A DNA stretch of 64,000 bases from Pseudo-nitzschia pungens (lineage: Eukaryota > Bacillariophyta > Bacillariophyceae > Bacillariales > Bacillariaceae): positions 2,046,001-2,110,000 of the forward strand of contig CM074763.1 of NCBI GenBank assembly GCA_037355855.1, given 5' to 3'. Shown one piece after another: positions 10,776 to 20,760 of the stretch. Position numbers and translations under genes: made by a program. Position 1 is the first letter of the stretch; every line of letters starts with the position of its first letter. The notes below the pieces were generated by a model. It had not been told where the DNA came from and did not search any database. It saw nothing but the letters and a program-made list of their open reading frames with translations.

Positions 10776-11995
10776 CTCCCTACCGTATCGACAGCAATAG
10801 AGAGTGGCGCGGTGAACTATCGGTATTCCTCTCTGAATCGGAACCGACCACTTCCTCCCTCCGGTAGCAGCAGAGAGGACACAACTCCACAACAAAATGA
10901 ATTACACGTGGAATACAAAGACCATCGACGAAAGAGCTGGATTGCTGGTATTTCTCTCCTTCCCTCGAATCTCTGGATCGATCCCTTGGATGCGTCGGTG
11001 ACTTGCTGAGAAACCAACCAGTCTATGAACTTTGGCAAGACTACAGGTAAGTTACCAACGTCTGGCGGCGCAGAAAGAGACAAGCAAGTAAAAAAAATAA
11101 TGTTTCTACAATGGTTCGTAAATAGTGTTTGGCTTGTTTGTGGCGCAAACAATTCGGAGGGAAGCGATCCTCGTGTCACTCGGAGGTCTGTCTGTTTGTC
11201 TGTTGGTCGTCATGCTTTCGTGCCGATACTGCAATTCGCATATTAAAATGCCGTATCATCTCGGTTATGCCAGAAAGGATGACTCCGTTCGAGAAAAGAT
11301 CTCGTCGGACGAAGCCCACTTTCAATTTTTCAATGGTCCACGTAAGTTAGGTTAGAGAGCGCGCGATAAAAGATTGACTAGATTGGGATCTTCTCGAAGT
11401 TGCCTTCATGGCGCGGCGGGCCCAGATCGGCCGCACGTGCGGCACCAAAGGTAAACCTTACAGATACTACAAAATTCTTATCACCTGTCACCATGTTCTA
11501 CGTCCCGGACTACTAATTTCTACTGAAACCCGGGGACAGCTGATAGGAATTTTGTAGTACTATTATAGTCTCTTCGTGGTGCGGATTGTCGACCCTGTCA
11601 CTACCGGTAGGTCACTACACTGCACTGTTTTATCAAAATATTATTTTTGGCCATTTTATTTTCTAAAATCCAAATTTTGATGAAATTATTTTCCGCAGAG
11701 ATTATTTTTTTCCCGAGATGCGAAGATGCGACACGAACGAACAGATGATGATGAGAATCTCAAGAATTTCAAAATCAAAAAAAATCGTTGTCACCAATCA
11801 CCGGTCAACAATCATCAAAATCATCACGAATCAATCGTCCATCATCATTCGTGAGATGAAAAGAAAGGATCACGGAGCGAAGAGCGGCGTGCATTCTTAT
11901 TCTTTTTGTTGTCTATTGTTCCATTCTACCACGTTTGCTCCATTCGAACCATTCTTTCGAATTGATTTCTATTCTTTTGATGATAAAAACGAGCA
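10776..11995. other. Divergent intergenic region (RS-rich gene / PCBD)
   Basis: Should contain the promoters of both flanking genes. It holds an inverted-repeat element at 11465-11559 (listed separately) and an AT-rich stretch at about 11630-11860. Open frames of up to about 120 codons here have no supported identity. Confidence 0.4.
11465..11559. repeat. Inverted-repeat (hairpin/MITE-like) element
   Basis: The left arm 11465-11488 (TACTACAAAATTCTTATCAC...) is the reverse complement of the right arm 11536-11559 with 2 mismatches over 24 bases; a 47-base loop separates them. No clear target duplication is visible, so it may be a small MITE remnant or a hairpin. Confidence 0.5.
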
Positions 11996-12926
11996 ATGAT
12001 GTCGTTCTTTTCCCAGACCATCCGTTCGTCATCGACCACGCCAAAACTCCGCGCTCTTTCGGCCGCTAGAACGACGAGCGCCGTTCGGTGTTTCTCCGAT
12101 GGACCCCAAAAGCTCGGGGACGACGCGGTTGCGGCATCGGTCCGATTGCTCACCTATCAGGGAACGCCGTTTCCCTGGGTTGCGGTAAGTCGGCAAAAAC
12201 GGCCGGAAAGCGGCAACGCGGGACACTCCGAGGCGGGGTGCCGGCCGTTTGCCACGGATGCGCTTTCGGATTCCTTCCCGCACGTGGATTGACCCCGCGC
12301 TTCGTTTTGTTCGCACCGCACTCGTGGACTTTTGCTTCGTCGCGTTTCGTTCCTTCGCGATTTCGCGATTCATTCCTTCAGGCCAGAGACAGCAAATCCA
12401 TCACGAAAACCTTCGTGTTTACCGACTTTAGTCAGGCGTGGTCCTTCATGAGCCGATCGGCCCTGCTGGCGGAAAAGATGGACCACCATCCCGAATGGAT
12501 GAACGTCTACAATCGAGTGGAGGTGACGCTCACGACACACGATTGCGATGGCGTCTCCCAAAAGGTGCGTTTTGCGCTAGCGATTGCGGGGGTAATTAGT
12601 GCGGAGGGATCCATGGGCTTTAGCCCCCACAAGGATTGTTCGTTTTGTGGTTTCGATGGAAGATGATAATGATAGATTCATGAATCGAATCCGCAAAAAT
12701 CCACCCAGCTTGTCTGTGGACGAACGGTTGATGATGTGGAGCCATCGACTACCTCTACCGGTAGCGCTCACCCGCGATTGCGATTCTCAAAAATGTTTGT
12801 TCCGATTTCGTATTTCGTATTTCGTTGCAGGACATTGACATGGCCCGGGCGATGGAAACCTTCGCCAGCGATTTGATGCCCGACGGATCCAAGTCCTATC
12901 TGAGCCCGAGACCGCCCACCGAATGA
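11996..12926 (+). CDS. PCBD: Pterin-4a-carbinolamine dehydratase (PCD/DCoH family), organelle-targeted
   Basis: Three exons: 11996-12184, 12382-12564 and 12831-12926. All junctions are GT-AG and phase 0 (donors GTAAGT and GTGCGT; acceptors TTCAG and TTGCAG). The product is 155 residues. Residues 1-35 are rich in Ser, Arg, Ala and Thr with no acid ([20 protein letters not shown]), a mitochondrial-type presequence. The domain is diagnostic: [22 protein letters not shown], the HHPEW motif at 98-102, [14 protein letters not shown] with THD at about 115-117, then [12 protein letters not shown]. The enzyme dehydrates 4a-hydroxytetrahydrobiopterin made by aromatic amino acid hydroxylases, and family members can also assist molybdopterin or folate metabolism. 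The start is a tandem ATG-ATG; either would do. The intron positions restore the family alignment exactly, which makes the model strong. Confidence 0.92.
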
Positions 12927-13699
12927 ATGAATAAATGAATAAACAAATAAATGTCTGGCACGGAACCAATCGCAAACGCTCTACGAACCCTTGCGTAACA
13001 ATTCGCGTGCGGCAGAATTCAGTCGAACTAGAAAGCGGATTGTTTATATTATTATTTGTGTTTTTATTGTGCGCTTGTTGTTTACAGTTTGAGATAGTAT
13101 CAGTAGCAGAGAATATGCGTGCAGGTTCCTTGTTCAAAAGAGGACTGCAACTTTGAAATTGGAAAAAGGTTTCGATAATGGAATAGTTTGGCGGAAACGA
13201 TGCAAATTGCTGGCAATCATGGTCCCATCCAAGTAAGGAGCTAGTAACATGGTTTGTTTGTCTTCGAGAGTCTTTTGCGAGTGCGTGCGTGAATGAATGA
13301 ATGGTTGTTGAAGTGTGTATGTGAAAAGAGTGTGCGGGTTTGGGAGCGCTGTGTATTGATTGCGTATTGTAGTTGTTTGGTAGTAGTATTGCTGACAGCG
13401 AAGAACGGCGAGTACGGAGCGGTTTCTGGACGGGTTCCAAATCGGATTTGCGGTTCCGTTTCTTGCGATTTTTCTCTGCGGAATCAAACGAAACCCAATG
13501 GCCGACGTTGTATTGCATTGCATTGCTTCGTTTGAATGTTTCGTTGTTTGCTTGTGATCCCACCACCACCAACAACAACAACAAAACCCACAAAGAAATC
13601 GATCCAAGACTCCGTGGTCGCGGTGGCGCCGTTCCCTCCGCCACCGCACCGCACCGCATGCGAACCGAACCGAACCGAACCCGAAACTCTCCGCCGCTA
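12927..13699. other. Convergent 3' intergenic region
   Basis: Lies between the 3' ends of PCBD (+) and the plastid-targeted orphan (-). It contains AATGAATA-type simple repeats at about 12922-12952. Long reverse-strand frames crossing it have unnatural codon use and overlap both real genes, so no gene is supported. Confidence 0.4.
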
Positions 13700-14407
13700 C
13701 TAGGCATCCCCGATGAATCGATTCCGCTTGTCGAATATTTTTTGAAAGTCCTCCGTTTGCAGAGACTTTCGCAGGTTGAACATGCTCTGGGCAATGTCCC
13801 GATCGATGTTCATGGCCTCCGAGGACTGCTCCTTCTCGTTCTGAAAGACCTCCAGCAGGGGGCGGGACTCCCATTCCTCTTCCTCCGACAGCTTGGCCAT
13901 CAGGTCGCCGTCGGTGGTGAACAGGCCCTCCTCGTTCTTGTTCTTGATGACCCTGTCCTTCTTGCCGTTCTTGTTCCCGGAATCGTCCGCGGCGGCGAAA
14001 AAGGGAAGGCTCTCCGATGGCGTGTCGTCGTCGTCGTCGTCCTCCAATTCCTCCTCGTCGGTGACGTCCGTCTCGTCCAGGCTCGCTCGTTCCTGGGCTT
14101 CCATCTTGGCGCGGGACTTGGCCAGTGCGGCCTTGGCTCGTTCCAGTTGCTTCGCGATTTCGGGGGTTTTCTTGTCGGAAGACGACGAAGACGATGACGA
14201 CGAAGACGACGACGACGCCTCGGAAGTCATTCGGTTGCCTATTGTGTTGGTGCGTTGCGGAGTGGTTCGTGTCGCCAGGCTCTGGGTCGCAAAGGAAGCG
14301 ACCGATGGTGCGAGTATCGTGCTAGAAAGCAGCAGCAGGTGCGAGACTGCTAGCAGCAACGCGAGGCCGAATCGGCTGGTAGCCACAATGTTCCGTGACG
14401 CACTCAT
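13700..14407 (-). CDS. Predicted plastid-targeted protein of unknown function
   Basis: One exon. The ATG at 14407 (MSASRNIVATSRF) gives 235 residues and starts an ER signal peptide with hydrophobic core LALLLAVSHLLLLSSTILA. The site VASFATQ with its Phe is a diatom ASAFAP-type motif, followed by a Ser/Thr/Arg-rich transit region. After a poly-Ser run come a helical Lys/Ala/Glu segment (EIAKQLERAKAALAKSRAKM), an acidic linker (EEELEDDDDDD), and a conserved-looking C-terminus from about 180: KLSEEEEWESRPLLEVFQNE, IAQSMFNLRKSL, FQKIFDKRNRFIG. I do not recognise the family. The C-terminal box looks constrained (charged/aromatic pattern, no low complexity), so it may be a small stromal accessory protein. 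In-frame codons upstream of 14407 are open to 14668 but would hide the signal peptide. Confidence 0.7.
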   Translation of the reverse strand: MSASRNIVATSRFGLALLLAVSHLLLLSSTILAPSVASFATQSLATRTTPQRTNTIGNRMTSEASSSSSSSSSSSSSDKKTPEIAKQLERAKAALAKSRAKMEAQERASLDETDVTDEEELEDDDDDDTPSESLPFFAAADDSGNKNGKKDRVIKNKNEEGLFTTDGDLMAKLSEEEEWESRPLLEVFQNEKEQSSEAMNIDRDIAQSMFNLRKSLQTEDFQKIFDKRNRFIGDA

Positions 14408-14752
14408 GATTATTAGTGTTGTGTTCCAATGTATTGCAATGTGTTGCAATGTGTTTTCGTTCGGAGTTGTGTGGGATGGCCTTCGATCGAGAATTGTTGC
14501 TGGGTGCCTGGTTTGGTAGGTGTACGATGGGAAAGCCCGCTGCGGGTGATCCTTCCGATGGAGCAAATGTTCTGTGACCGCAAAACGAGGAGAGAAACGT
14601 TGCTTTCCGTGAACGAATGGTTTCGAGAATCGTATCCTCTTTTCGTTGCATTCGTTGTTCTTCTTCAAACGATTGTTTTTTTTTTTTTGCTCTCGCTCCG
14701 ACCTAAAATAAATTTGCTTTATTCGACGTAACTACCAGATACAGTATGTATT

Positions 14753-14782
14753 CAGTAAGGTTACTCGTACGTAACCTTACTG
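14753..14782. repeat. Perfect 12-bp palindrome containing GTAAGGTTAC
   Basis: CAGTAAGGTTAC at 14753-14764 and GTAACCTTACTG at 14771-14782 are exact reverse complements around a 6-base centre. The inner 10-mer GTAAGGTTAC recurs in both orientations in many intergenic stretches of this window. Confidence 0.75.
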
Positions 14783-15939
14783 TATGCTTCTCGTTGTTGG
14801 CCGTGATAACAAAATCCACCACCACCTCTTTGACGTCGTGTACGAAACTCGTATGAATAATACTCATACCTTACTTAGTGGAGCGGTCAGCGGCACGGTG
14901 ATGTGCCGTGTGACATGTGCGTGTCTTCCGGGAAAAAGATATTCCCTGCCCTCTCTCCCCCGTCCATGCAGCCCATGGGATGATGATGATTCAGACCCAA
15001 ACGCTGGCCAAAGCGGGATGGGAGCGTGCTCGTCTGGCCATCGTACGCCATCGAGCGAGTCGCATCGTTCCATCATCATTGGGTTTGGGAACGAGATTTT
15101 TTTGAGAGGGAGAGAGAGAGTGACGTCAGTTCGCTGGAACGAATCACACGGACTTTAGGGAGCGGCAACTGAGGAACATCATAGCGTTGTCGTCTAAGCC
15201 GATAGTGCGAAGAGAAAGAACAAGAACGCAAGAAACTACGAAGTATCCATCATCCCACCTGTTTTCTACTCGTACGAACGCTTTTTCTCCAAAAATAACA
15301 TGATTTTTCTCCGAACTGCCCATGAGGTACCGGGAACTAGAATTGTTTCATGAACCAAGCCAAGACGACATCATTGCTCCCATATTAATTCGTCAAGATT
15401 GATTGTCTGGAGACCGGCATTCTGTTAGAATTATCATGTTGTGCAGACATGATTGATGCGGTCTTATTTTTCAATGGCGCCATACAAATTAGTATAGATC
15501 TAATATTAGTACAACAACTAGATGGTGATTGTATGCTGAATGAGTTATGCGATTGATACCAACAATCCCTTATTTCATATTGTCAGAGTTGCGGTCAATG
15601 GTATCACGGTGTATCTGCCTGTTTCACGTCTATCTTAGCTAACCTCTCTTTTGTGGGATTCCTGGTGAGGAAAACCCATCAACTCAAAAAATGGAACTTC
15701 TGACAAACAAATGAAAAGGTGGAATTGATTTTTTTCAGTCTCTATTAGAAGATTATTAGTTGGTAGTTTACAGAAACATCTCTGTCCAGAAAGCCTACCG
15801 TGACCCTGTGGCCATGGACGGCATGCATTGTGTTTTTGATGGGTTCAAAATCTGGTGAGAGAGAGCAGAGCAGAGTAGAATAGTAGAGGAGAAGAAGAAG
15901 GACGACCCCCTGCAAACACGAGTGGAATTGTAGCTGTTT

Positions 15940-15984
15940 GGTGTGTAGTGTGTGTGTGTGTGTGTGTCTGTGTGTGTTGGTGTG
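15940..15984. repeat. (GT)n microsatellite
   Basis: A GT-dinucleotide tract with a few interruptions, in the 3' flank of the THF1-like gene. Confidence 0.8.
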
Positions 15985-16167
15985 AATGATTTTGTGTTTG
16001 CGGGGGGTTGGGATAGAGCGACATAACATAGGTTCATCGTCCTTCCTCGGCAACAACGATTGGTTCTTCCGTTACCCCCGTCGATCGTGCCGTGATCCAC
16101 GGGCGGTTGTGTCGGTAGAGCGGGGTTCGCACGATCGGATGGGAATCCGTTTCGCTCGAGAGTTAAG

Positions 16168-17460
16168 TTACTCGGCCATGGAAGCGGCCTCCTTCTTGAT
16201 TTCTTCCGCCATCTTCTCTTCGCGTTCGGCGGCTCGGAGGGCGGCCTCGGCCTTCTTCTCGAGTCGCTCCGCCATTCGCTTCTTCTCGCGGATCTCGATT
16301 TCCTTCATCATGGTTTCCATCATGTCGAGCTTGTCCTTGACCTTAAAGAAAAGGTCGCTGTCGCTCTGCGGTGTTCCGAACGTTCATCGAGATAGCATAG
16401 TGTCAAAGCGAATCGAGTCAGTCAAGTCAAACCATTACAAAATTGGTCCAAAATCCAGTCCAATCCAATCCAAAACAAGAACAATCCGAAAATAAAATAA
16501 AAAGTGCGAAATCAAACTTACGCAGGCGGTGAGGTGCGAGCGTCCCAATTGCTCGGACATCCAGTTCTCCATGACGGGGTAGACCTCGTCCTTGTCCATC
16601 TCGACTCCGGACATTTCCATGAGCTTGAGAAGACCGATCCCGAAGTATCGGGAGTACATCCACCACTCGTCGGCCTTGACGGATCGGGCGACGGCACCGA
16701 GGGGACTGTCGTCTCCGTTCTTGAGGGCGGCCTCCATCTCCTCGCGGGTCTTTCCCTGGGCCCACTCCGTGAGCATGGCGGCATCCGCGCGGATGGCGGC
16801 CTCGTCGAGGTTGACCGACTTGAAGAGGGCCGAGGTGATTTCCTCGTACATGCCGGCCTCGGGGTAGTTCTTGAGCAGGAGCTCGAGGGAGCTCAGGATT
16901 CCGAGGGACCAGACCGGATCGCGGACGAAGCGGGCGTTGACGGTGATCAGGTGGATGGTTCCGACGAGGTCGGTCACCATGTTCTTGTACAGGGCGTTCA
17001 CCTGGTATCCGTACTCTTCCGTAAAGGCGGCAAAGGCCTCTCCGACGGTGCGGACGTCCGCGTTCACGTACTGGGGACCTCCGAATCGGCGGGCAAAGTC
17101 GGTGTCGGCGGCACCGGGTTGGTAGGCGATCTGAGGCGTCACATCAGCAAGATTTTGGAGTTAGAAACGACGACGGCAACAATCGTTCGAAAGAGATATG
17201 AGAAAATTCGGGTGAGAAAAGATATCCTTGGACCAGTCACGTGACCTTTTGCACGATGCACGAAACATTGCTCCGACAAACGAGTTCGACCGGAAACCGG
17301 GATTTGGTTGCCGTCCACTTACTTGACTCTCGATGCTAGGAAGGTCGACGGAAAGTCCATTTCTGAGGGCAACTCCGGATCGGGTGTTCGCGGCACGAGG
17401 AGCAAAGGCGGTCGTGGAGGCGGCGGCGGCGAGAAGGAGGGCGGAAGTTTGGAATTTCAT
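16168..17460 (-). CDS. THF1: THF1/Psb29-like thylakoid protein, plastid-targeted
   Basis: Three exons on the reverse strand: 17460-17323, 17130-16522 and 16365-16168, all phase 0. Introns are 192 and 156 bp with GTAAGT donors. The product is 314 residues. Residues 1-20 form a signal peptide ending TTAFAP, the classical diatom plastid motif. The middle exon resembles THF1/Psb29: [72 protein letters not shown]. The last exon is a charged coiled coil ([20 protein letters not shown]), as at the C-terminus of that family. In plants and cyanobacteria THF1/Psb29 stabilises FtsH protease and supports PSII repair and thylakoid biogenesis. Similarity is by pattern, not by alignment, and is distant, so an orthologous role is inferred. 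The GTAAGT donor after TAC (tgc codon) avoids the stop seen in the unspliced frame. Confidence 0.65.
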
Positions 17461-18417
17461 CGTGGTTGAGTGTGTGTTGTGTGTTGTGTGTTTTGTGTTA
17501 TGATGTTTTGTGAGAGCGAGGATACCAAACAGGAATCGACTTTGACGGAATTGAGAATTATGATCGAAGGAGTGGACTACGATGTTTCTGTGTGCAAGTA
17601 AGTAAGGTTAGTTTCTTCTTCTGGGTGTTGGTGCCTGATGATGATGCTGTCACGAGAAGCAAACAGACAACGAGGGGATTGAATCACTAAACACAAATCA
17701 GCTACGATCCTATCCGCGCTACCGTACGGCATGCCTCGCTTGGAGTCGTCCAGTCACTCCCTACCGTATTCCATCGTATCGCACGGTAACTTATCCTACA
17801 CATCGAGAACGCGACGCATCACTTCTGCATCGTCATCGCATCGCGAGACGAGGAAGGCTTTCGGGAAAGGGATGTCTGCGCTGTTTCTACCAGCGGCGCA
17901 CCAGCTGTCGTTTCCGAGCCGATCATTGGTTCGTCTGGATCCCGGTTTGACTCAGTCCCGGACTCGGTTCGAATCGTGGCCCGAACCACATTTCCCGGGA
18001 CACCACGCGAACCCCTCGCCGCGCGGACATCCGTAAGATTTACCGGGTAACCTTACGGTTTACCGTATGGTAAGGTTACAAGCAGGATTTACTTGCACCA
18101 GGATCGTAACTTACGGTACGAGTATGATGTGTCTGTGTCCGTGTCAATCGCAAAAAAATGACCAAGCCATCATCCATCCCCGACATCGCCACCGCCACCA
18201 CCACCACCACCACCACCACCCCGTTGTCGAAGGAATTTTTTTTGGGTTCCGAATTCATCCTCCCGAACCGAATCGAATCGAATCATCGAATCATCGAATC
18301 AATCGAATCCGTCAATCCACAACGGCCAACGACGTTCCCGACAGCAACCCTCCGTCGAGTCAATCCGAGCGCACCCCATCATCCGTTCGCATCACTCCCT
18401 TTCAACAACCGTTATTG
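17461..18417. other. Divergent intergenic region (THF1-like / ThiE-like)
   Basis: Likely promoter region for both genes. It contains the inverted pair GTAACCTTAC (18047-18056) / GTAAGGTTAC (18070-18079) and a (CCA)n tract at about 18190-18220. An open frame starts at 18067 and leads into the ThiE-like gene, but its sequence there (poly-His, Arg/Ser) looks non-coding. Confidence 0.45.
18047..18079. repeat. Inverted pair of the GTAAGGTTAC motif
   Basis: GTAACCTTAC at 18047-18056 and GTAAGGTTAC at 18070-18079 are perfect reverse complements separated by 13 bases. Confidence 0.7.
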
Positions 18418-19749
18418 ATGAGTGGCTCCGGAAAGAGCAGAGCATCGCGTGCGAGAATGGAGATTGACTCCGGGAATGGCACTCCGAAACCGAAACCGAG
18501 TCGGATCACCCAATCGCCGTTGTCGAAGCCCGTACGGTTGGGGAAAGCGTCGCGCCGCGAGCGTCCGACAACTCGGCGCGTCCTTTCGCTTTCGCTCGTC
18601 CTCTCCGCGATTCTGGTCTCGGGAACGATTTTTCCCGGGCCCTGCCTCGCCTGGAAGTCTTCCTCCCGGTGGCCCTCGCGATCCTTGAGCGGGGACGGCA
18701 TCGGAGCGCGATTTCCGAATCGTCGGACGCGACGACGAGAAGGTGCGACGCATCGTCCCGCCGCCGCGAAAAGGCGATCGGTGGCCACCGCCTCCTCGAT
18801 CCGAGACGACGACGACGACGGTTCCGCGGGCCGCGGCGCTCCCCTCTTTCCCGCGCACCGGCCTCTCCTGGCCGTCATCACGGAAACCGACGCCTGCGAT
18901 TCGGAGCAAAATTCCGAGCGCACGCTGGAGGCCATTCGAAAGGCCGTGTCGACCGGCGGCGTGGATTTGGTGAGCGTTCGCTTGTCCCTGCCACCCGGCG
19001 ACGAAACGTCAACGAAACGACAATGGCGACGGAGAAAAGCGTCGAAAGGTCTTGGAACGAGCCCGTGTCCTGACCGAGCAACTCGTCGCGTTGTCCGCGG
19101 AACAGAGCAAACGACACCCCAAAAACCGACGAGACCCGAACGATTCGTCGACGTCGACGTCGTCGTCATCACCTCCGAGCTCCTCCTTTTGCGTCGTGTG
19201 TTCCAGCGATCTGGTCCCGGTTGCCGTGGAGGCGCGAGCGCACGGGGTGCACGTCAAGGAACACCACCTGGATCGGACTGCCCGAAATTCTGGCGCAAGT
19301 TCGACTACCCCATCGTCGTGGGAACGTCGGCGCACAGCGTCGAGAGCGCCGTGGGGTCCCGCTTCGGTTCCGTCGCCGGAATCCGTCCCGACTATTATTT
19401 CGTCGGGACCTGCTATCTCACGGCCTCCCACCCGGAAAAGACGAGCCCGGACCAGCTGGAGGGACCCGAGCTGCCGGGAGCGGTCAAGCGGGCTCTGTCG
19501 GAACGACCGGGGTCGCTCGAGACTCCCGAAACTCGCGGCGAGACAATGACGGCGACGGCGGCGACGACGCCCCGGGTCTTTGCCATCGGGGGCATCGACG
19601 AGACCAATTGCCGCCATCCCGTGGCGCTGGGTGCGGATGGGGTGGCGGTGATCCGGGCCGTGCTGCGGGCCGATTCTCCGTCCGCAACGGTCCGAGAGAT
19701 GCAGGACGCCATGGCAACGGCCGTGCAGACGAAAGGAGCATTGGAGTGA
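18418..19749 (+). CDS. Thiamine-phosphate synthase / TenI-like protein, reading frame broken
   Basis: ATG at 18418 (MSGSGKSRASRARM) precedes a signal-like core (RRVLSLSLVLSAILVSG...CLAW), compatible with plastid targeting. ThiE/TenI features follow in order but in different frames: PLLAVITE and GGVDLVSVRLSLPP (frame of 18418, to about 18995); VLERARVLTEQLVALS, FCVVCSSDLVPVAVEARAHGVHVKEHHL (+1 frame, about 19035-19270); IGLPEILAQVR (+2 frame, about 19273-19305); then back to the first frame with IVVGTSAHSVESAV, YYFVGTCYLTASHPEKTSP, VFAIGGIDETN and GADGVAVIRAVLRA to the stop at 19749. ThiE joins HMP-PP and thiazole phosphate to thiamine phosphate; TenI is a thiazole tautomerase with the same barrel. 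Which one this is cannot be decided. The first-frame ORF is open throughout, but residues about 195-295 would then be unrelated to the family. A 70-nt GT-AG intron at 18970-19039 would explain the first shift but would delete VSVRLS, so assembly indels or a decaying gene are preferred. Confidence 0.65.
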   Translation: MSGSGKSRASRARMEIDSGNGTPKPKPSRITQSPLSKPVRLGKASRRERPTTRRVLSLSLVLSAILVSGTIFPGPCLAWKSSSRWPSRSLSGDGIGARFPNRRTRRREGATHRPAAAKRRSVATASSIRDDDDDGSAGRGAPLFPAHRPLLAVITETDACDSEQNSERTLEAIRKAVSTGGVDLVSVRLSLPPGDETSTKRQWRRRKASKGLGTSPCPDRATRRVVRGTEQTTPQKPTRPERFVDVDVVVITSELLLLRRVFQRSGPGCRGGASARGARQGTPPGSDCPKFWRKFDYPIVVGTSAHSVESAVGSRFGSVAGIRPDYYFVGTCYLTASHPEKTSPDQLEGPELPGAVKRALSERPGSLETPETRGETMTATAATTPRVFAIGGIDETNCRHPVALGADGVAVIRAVLRADSPSATVREMQDAMATAVQTKGALE

Positions 19750-20760
19750 GACGAGACGAGACGAGACGAGATCCGATCCGATCCGATCAGATTGAGTTAG
19801 CTTAGCTCGGCTCGGCTCGGTTCGGCCCAACCGATTTCGGTTCCATCGACACAAGCCGGACTGGTTTCGGCAAGCGGACAGCGACGGGCATCTCGACCGG
19901 GGAGCGCGCGTGTGCGTCGATGGCGCCGCATCCTTGGCGCGAGCAACGGTTGGCAAAGCGACCGGTGCGTGTTCCGAAGGACCGCCGAGCGGAGCGGAGC
20001 CCGGCAATCGATGCGATGCGGAAGAGGGGTGTCGCGGAGCGCGTTCCGCAACGCGCCCGCTCGCGCCTCGAACGACGACCCCGATGTTTTTTCGATTCGA
20101 TTCGATTCGAGAACGGAGATCCGACGGCGGGGAACGGACGGTTCCTGTCGCGGAATCGCGGAAGGAAATCTTCGGCGGTTCTTCGCGCATTGAAATCGAG
20201 CGAATGGTTTCTCCGTTGCCGTAATTTATGTATTGCACGTATTTCGCTCATACTACTAAGCAGAATAGTTGCGTCGCCCGTTTCGATTTTGTTCCACTGC
20301 TTGCAAATTCCGGTAGCTTGTGTTTCGCGCAACTGTCAATGAACCGTCGGTGAATAGTACTGGTGGCAATTGAAACCGTTGTGATTGGTATCCGTTCGGA
20401 AGGGAAAAGGAGAACCTGTGAGATGATCGTGTACATTATTTCTGTGGTATAGTGCGGAAATGAGTTCAACTCTCGATGCCGGTTTGTCATCACGTGATTC
20501 ACGTTGAGCATTTTAACAAATTTTGCTCTATTTTGCCAGTGAAACTAATTCGCACGCCGTACTTTTCAAATCAAAAACCATGGACGCTTTGCTACGAGTA
20601 AATAGCACGAGAATAAAGTAGTCATTAACATATATCTATTCGACGGCAACATGCTTAGTGAACACAATTTGTGTGGTGCATGGTTCTTTGTTGATACCCA
20701 CCACCGCTGAAAAACGCTGCTCGTGAACGGTATTTCTATGTGTGATGCTTAACCGGCCGA
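19750..20760. other. Convergent 3' intergenic region
   Basis: Begins with (GAGAC)n and (GATCC)n simple repeats at about 19750-19790 and (GCTCG)n at about 19804-19825, probably 3' UTR of the ThiE-like gene. The GC-rich piece 19830-20180 has several long open frames but none with family signals. The remainder is AT-rich. Confidence 0.4.

Larger units (their letters stand above)
14408..16167. other. Intergenic region with palindrome and GT microsatellite
   Basis: Lies between two reverse-strand plastid genes. It holds a perfect 12-bp inverted repeat at 14753-14782 and a (GT)n tract at about 15940-15984 (both listed). The rest is AT-rich without supported coding sequence. Confidence 0.4.

Noticed and set aside
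18067..18417. N-terminal extension of the ThiE-like frame to an ATG at 18067
   Set aside because: Runs through an inverted GTAAGGTTAC pair and a (CCA)n repeat and would bury the signal peptide.
18970..19039. 70-nt GT-AG intron explaining the first frame change in the ThiE-like gene
   Set aside because: It would remove the VSVRLS strand expected after GGVDL in the family, is shorter than the other introns here, and leaves the two later frame changes unexplained.
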